Assembly: GCA_021798635.1 (NCBI GenBank)
Contig: JAJZGH010000099.1
Coordinates: 1 to 16,021, forward strand
Direction: 5' to 3'
DNA: 16,021 nucleotides
Source: Planctomycetota bacterium
GTDB taxonomy: Bacteria > Planctomycetota > Phycisphaerae > WQYP01
Under the pieces are notes generated by a model. It worked only from the letters and a program-made list of their open reading frames with translations. It was not told the DNA's origin and made no database searches. The position numbers and the translations under genes are program-made. Of the stretch, positions 15,652 to 16,021 are shown one piece after another. The stretch's first letter is position 1. Each line of letters starts with the position of its first letter.

Positions 15652-15701
15652 ATAGCATAATTGCTATAGCGGCGTAACCGTGGTCCCGCTACTATTACGC
15701 C
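15652..15701. promoter_or_regulatory. Inverted repeats upstream of the second XylR-like gene
   Basis: Two inverted repeats lie 41-90 bases upstream of the start codon. One is atagca-taat-tgctat (15652-15667, perfect 6-bp arms). The other is ggcgtaa (15671-15677) with ttacgcc (15695-15701), perfect 7-bp arms 17 bases apart. They are candidate operator sites for autoregulation or for control of the divergent gene cluster. No promoter boxes can be assigned with confidence. Confidence 0.35.
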
Positions 15702-15741
15702 ATCGGGTTTGCCCGGCACAGGTTTTCGGAGGTACTGCCAA

Positions 15742-16021
15742 ATGGTGGCCGTGCGACACATTCTTTTTCTGGGCAGTTTATCCATAGGGTACAACCGGGA
15801 TATCGTGCGCAGCATTGGCGCTCACGCTGCGATGGATCCACGGATGCAGATTTTATTTCCCACCGATTATGAGCCCGCTAACGCCACCGGTCTTGAGCAG
15901 GCGGATATCAGCGGCGTGATTGTCGGGGCATGTCCCCAATTCAGTCACCTGCTGTCACACCTTATGCGGATGAAAAAGCCGATGGTGGATGTCTCCGCAG
16001 AGCGCCATTCTCTGGGCCACA
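15742..16021 (+). CDS. Second XylR-like regulator, N-terminal part (cut by window edge)
   Basis: The first 93 codons of a gene running off the right edge. The ATG at 15742 has GGAGG (15728-15732) 9 bases upstream. The visible protein begins MVAVRHILFLGSLSIGYNRD, then IVRSIGAHAAMDPRMQILFP, a strand ISGVIVGA near residue 65, and MRMKKPMVDVSAE. This pattern is a first strand, a helix facing the ligand, a second strand, a 'the user may not care which sugar' type GVIV strand, then KPMVDVS. It matches the start of the LacI-like sugar-binding domain of XylR-type AraC regulators and parallels the complete copy at 3864-5039. The C-terminal AraC domain is not in the window, so a LacI-type relative cannot be excluded. 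Its divergent position suggests control of the PEP-CTERM, pseudopilin and mannosidase genes. Confidence 0.75.
   Translation, partial: MVAVRHILFLGSLSIGYNRDIVRSIGAHAAMDPRMQILFPTDYEPANATGLEQADISGVIVGACPQFSHLLSHLMRMKKPMVDVSAERHSLGH

Larger units (their letters stand above)
14967..15741. promoter_or_regulatory. 775-base divergent control region with a structured minus-strand leader
   Basis: The region separates the PEP-CTERM gene (-) from the second XylR-like gene (+). Its minus strand carries four strong Shine-Dalgarno-like sequences, as seen on the plus strand: acctccg near 15311, cctccttt near 15229, cctcctt at 15185-15191 and cctcctt near 15085. It also holds two short open frames and hairpins at 15241-15259 and 15123-15140. 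The part near the regulator (15480-15700) is A/T-rich with inverted repeats. No conventional gene and no known riboswitch class is recognisable to me. Confidence 0.5.

Noticed and set aside
15576..15815. Minus-strand open frame of 79 codons overlapping the second regulator's start.
   Set aside because: No good ribosome binding site; the plus-strand frame from 15742 has GGAGG and a clear regulator-type protein, so this is a shadow.

Overview
The window most likely comes from a planctomycete, probably of the class Phycisphaerae. This is inferred from the mix of genes: a pseudopilin with the GFTLVELLVVIS-type N-terminus, a PEP-CTERM surface protein, a membrane-anchored VWA protein with a proline-rich linker, XylR-type AraC regulators and secreted glycoside hydrolases. 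No rRNA or other marker fixes the taxonomy. There are ten complete protein genes and two cut by the window edges. I see no tRNA, rRNA, CRISPR array or insertion sequence.

Left part (1-3700), housekeeping or unrelated genes. A partial minus-strand gene with an Ala/Lys/Pro-rich N-terminus (1-166) is followed by about 520 bases without a convincing gene. Then come a membrane-anchored VWA-domain protein (+, 688-1767), scpB (-, chromosome segregation) and an HtrA/DegP-like serine protease with one PDZ domain (-). The protease promoter region is rich in palindromes.

Centre (3864-7847), cytoplasmic mannose metabolism. A XylR-type regulator (-) is divergent from a two-gene operon (+). The operon encodes a ROK-family sugar kinase and, overlapping it by 4 bases, a long class I mannose-6-phosphate isomerase. 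Together they would convert mannose to mannose-6-phosphate and then to fructose-6-phosphate.

Right part (8047-16021), the extracytoplasmic side. Read on the minus strand from right to left, it holds a PEP-CTERM protein, a type II-secretion-type pseudopilin, a secreted GH38 alpha-mannosidase with an extra N-terminal beta-domain, and a GH125 exo-alpha-mannosidase with a Tat-like signal. A second XylR-like regulator (+, cut by the right edge) is divergent from this group. The two arms meet tail to tail around 7848-8046.

Taken together, 3864-16021 looks like an alpha-mannoside (mannan or N-glycan) utilisation locus, with each arm headed by its own divergent XylR-type regulator. Exported GH38 and GH125 enzymes would release mannose, which the ROK kinase and isomerase feed into glycolysis. 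No transporter and no exosortase lie in the window. The least explained part is the 775-base stretch between the PEP-CTERM gene and the second regulator. Its minus strand carries four strong Shine-Dalgarno sequences, two short open frames and several hairpins.
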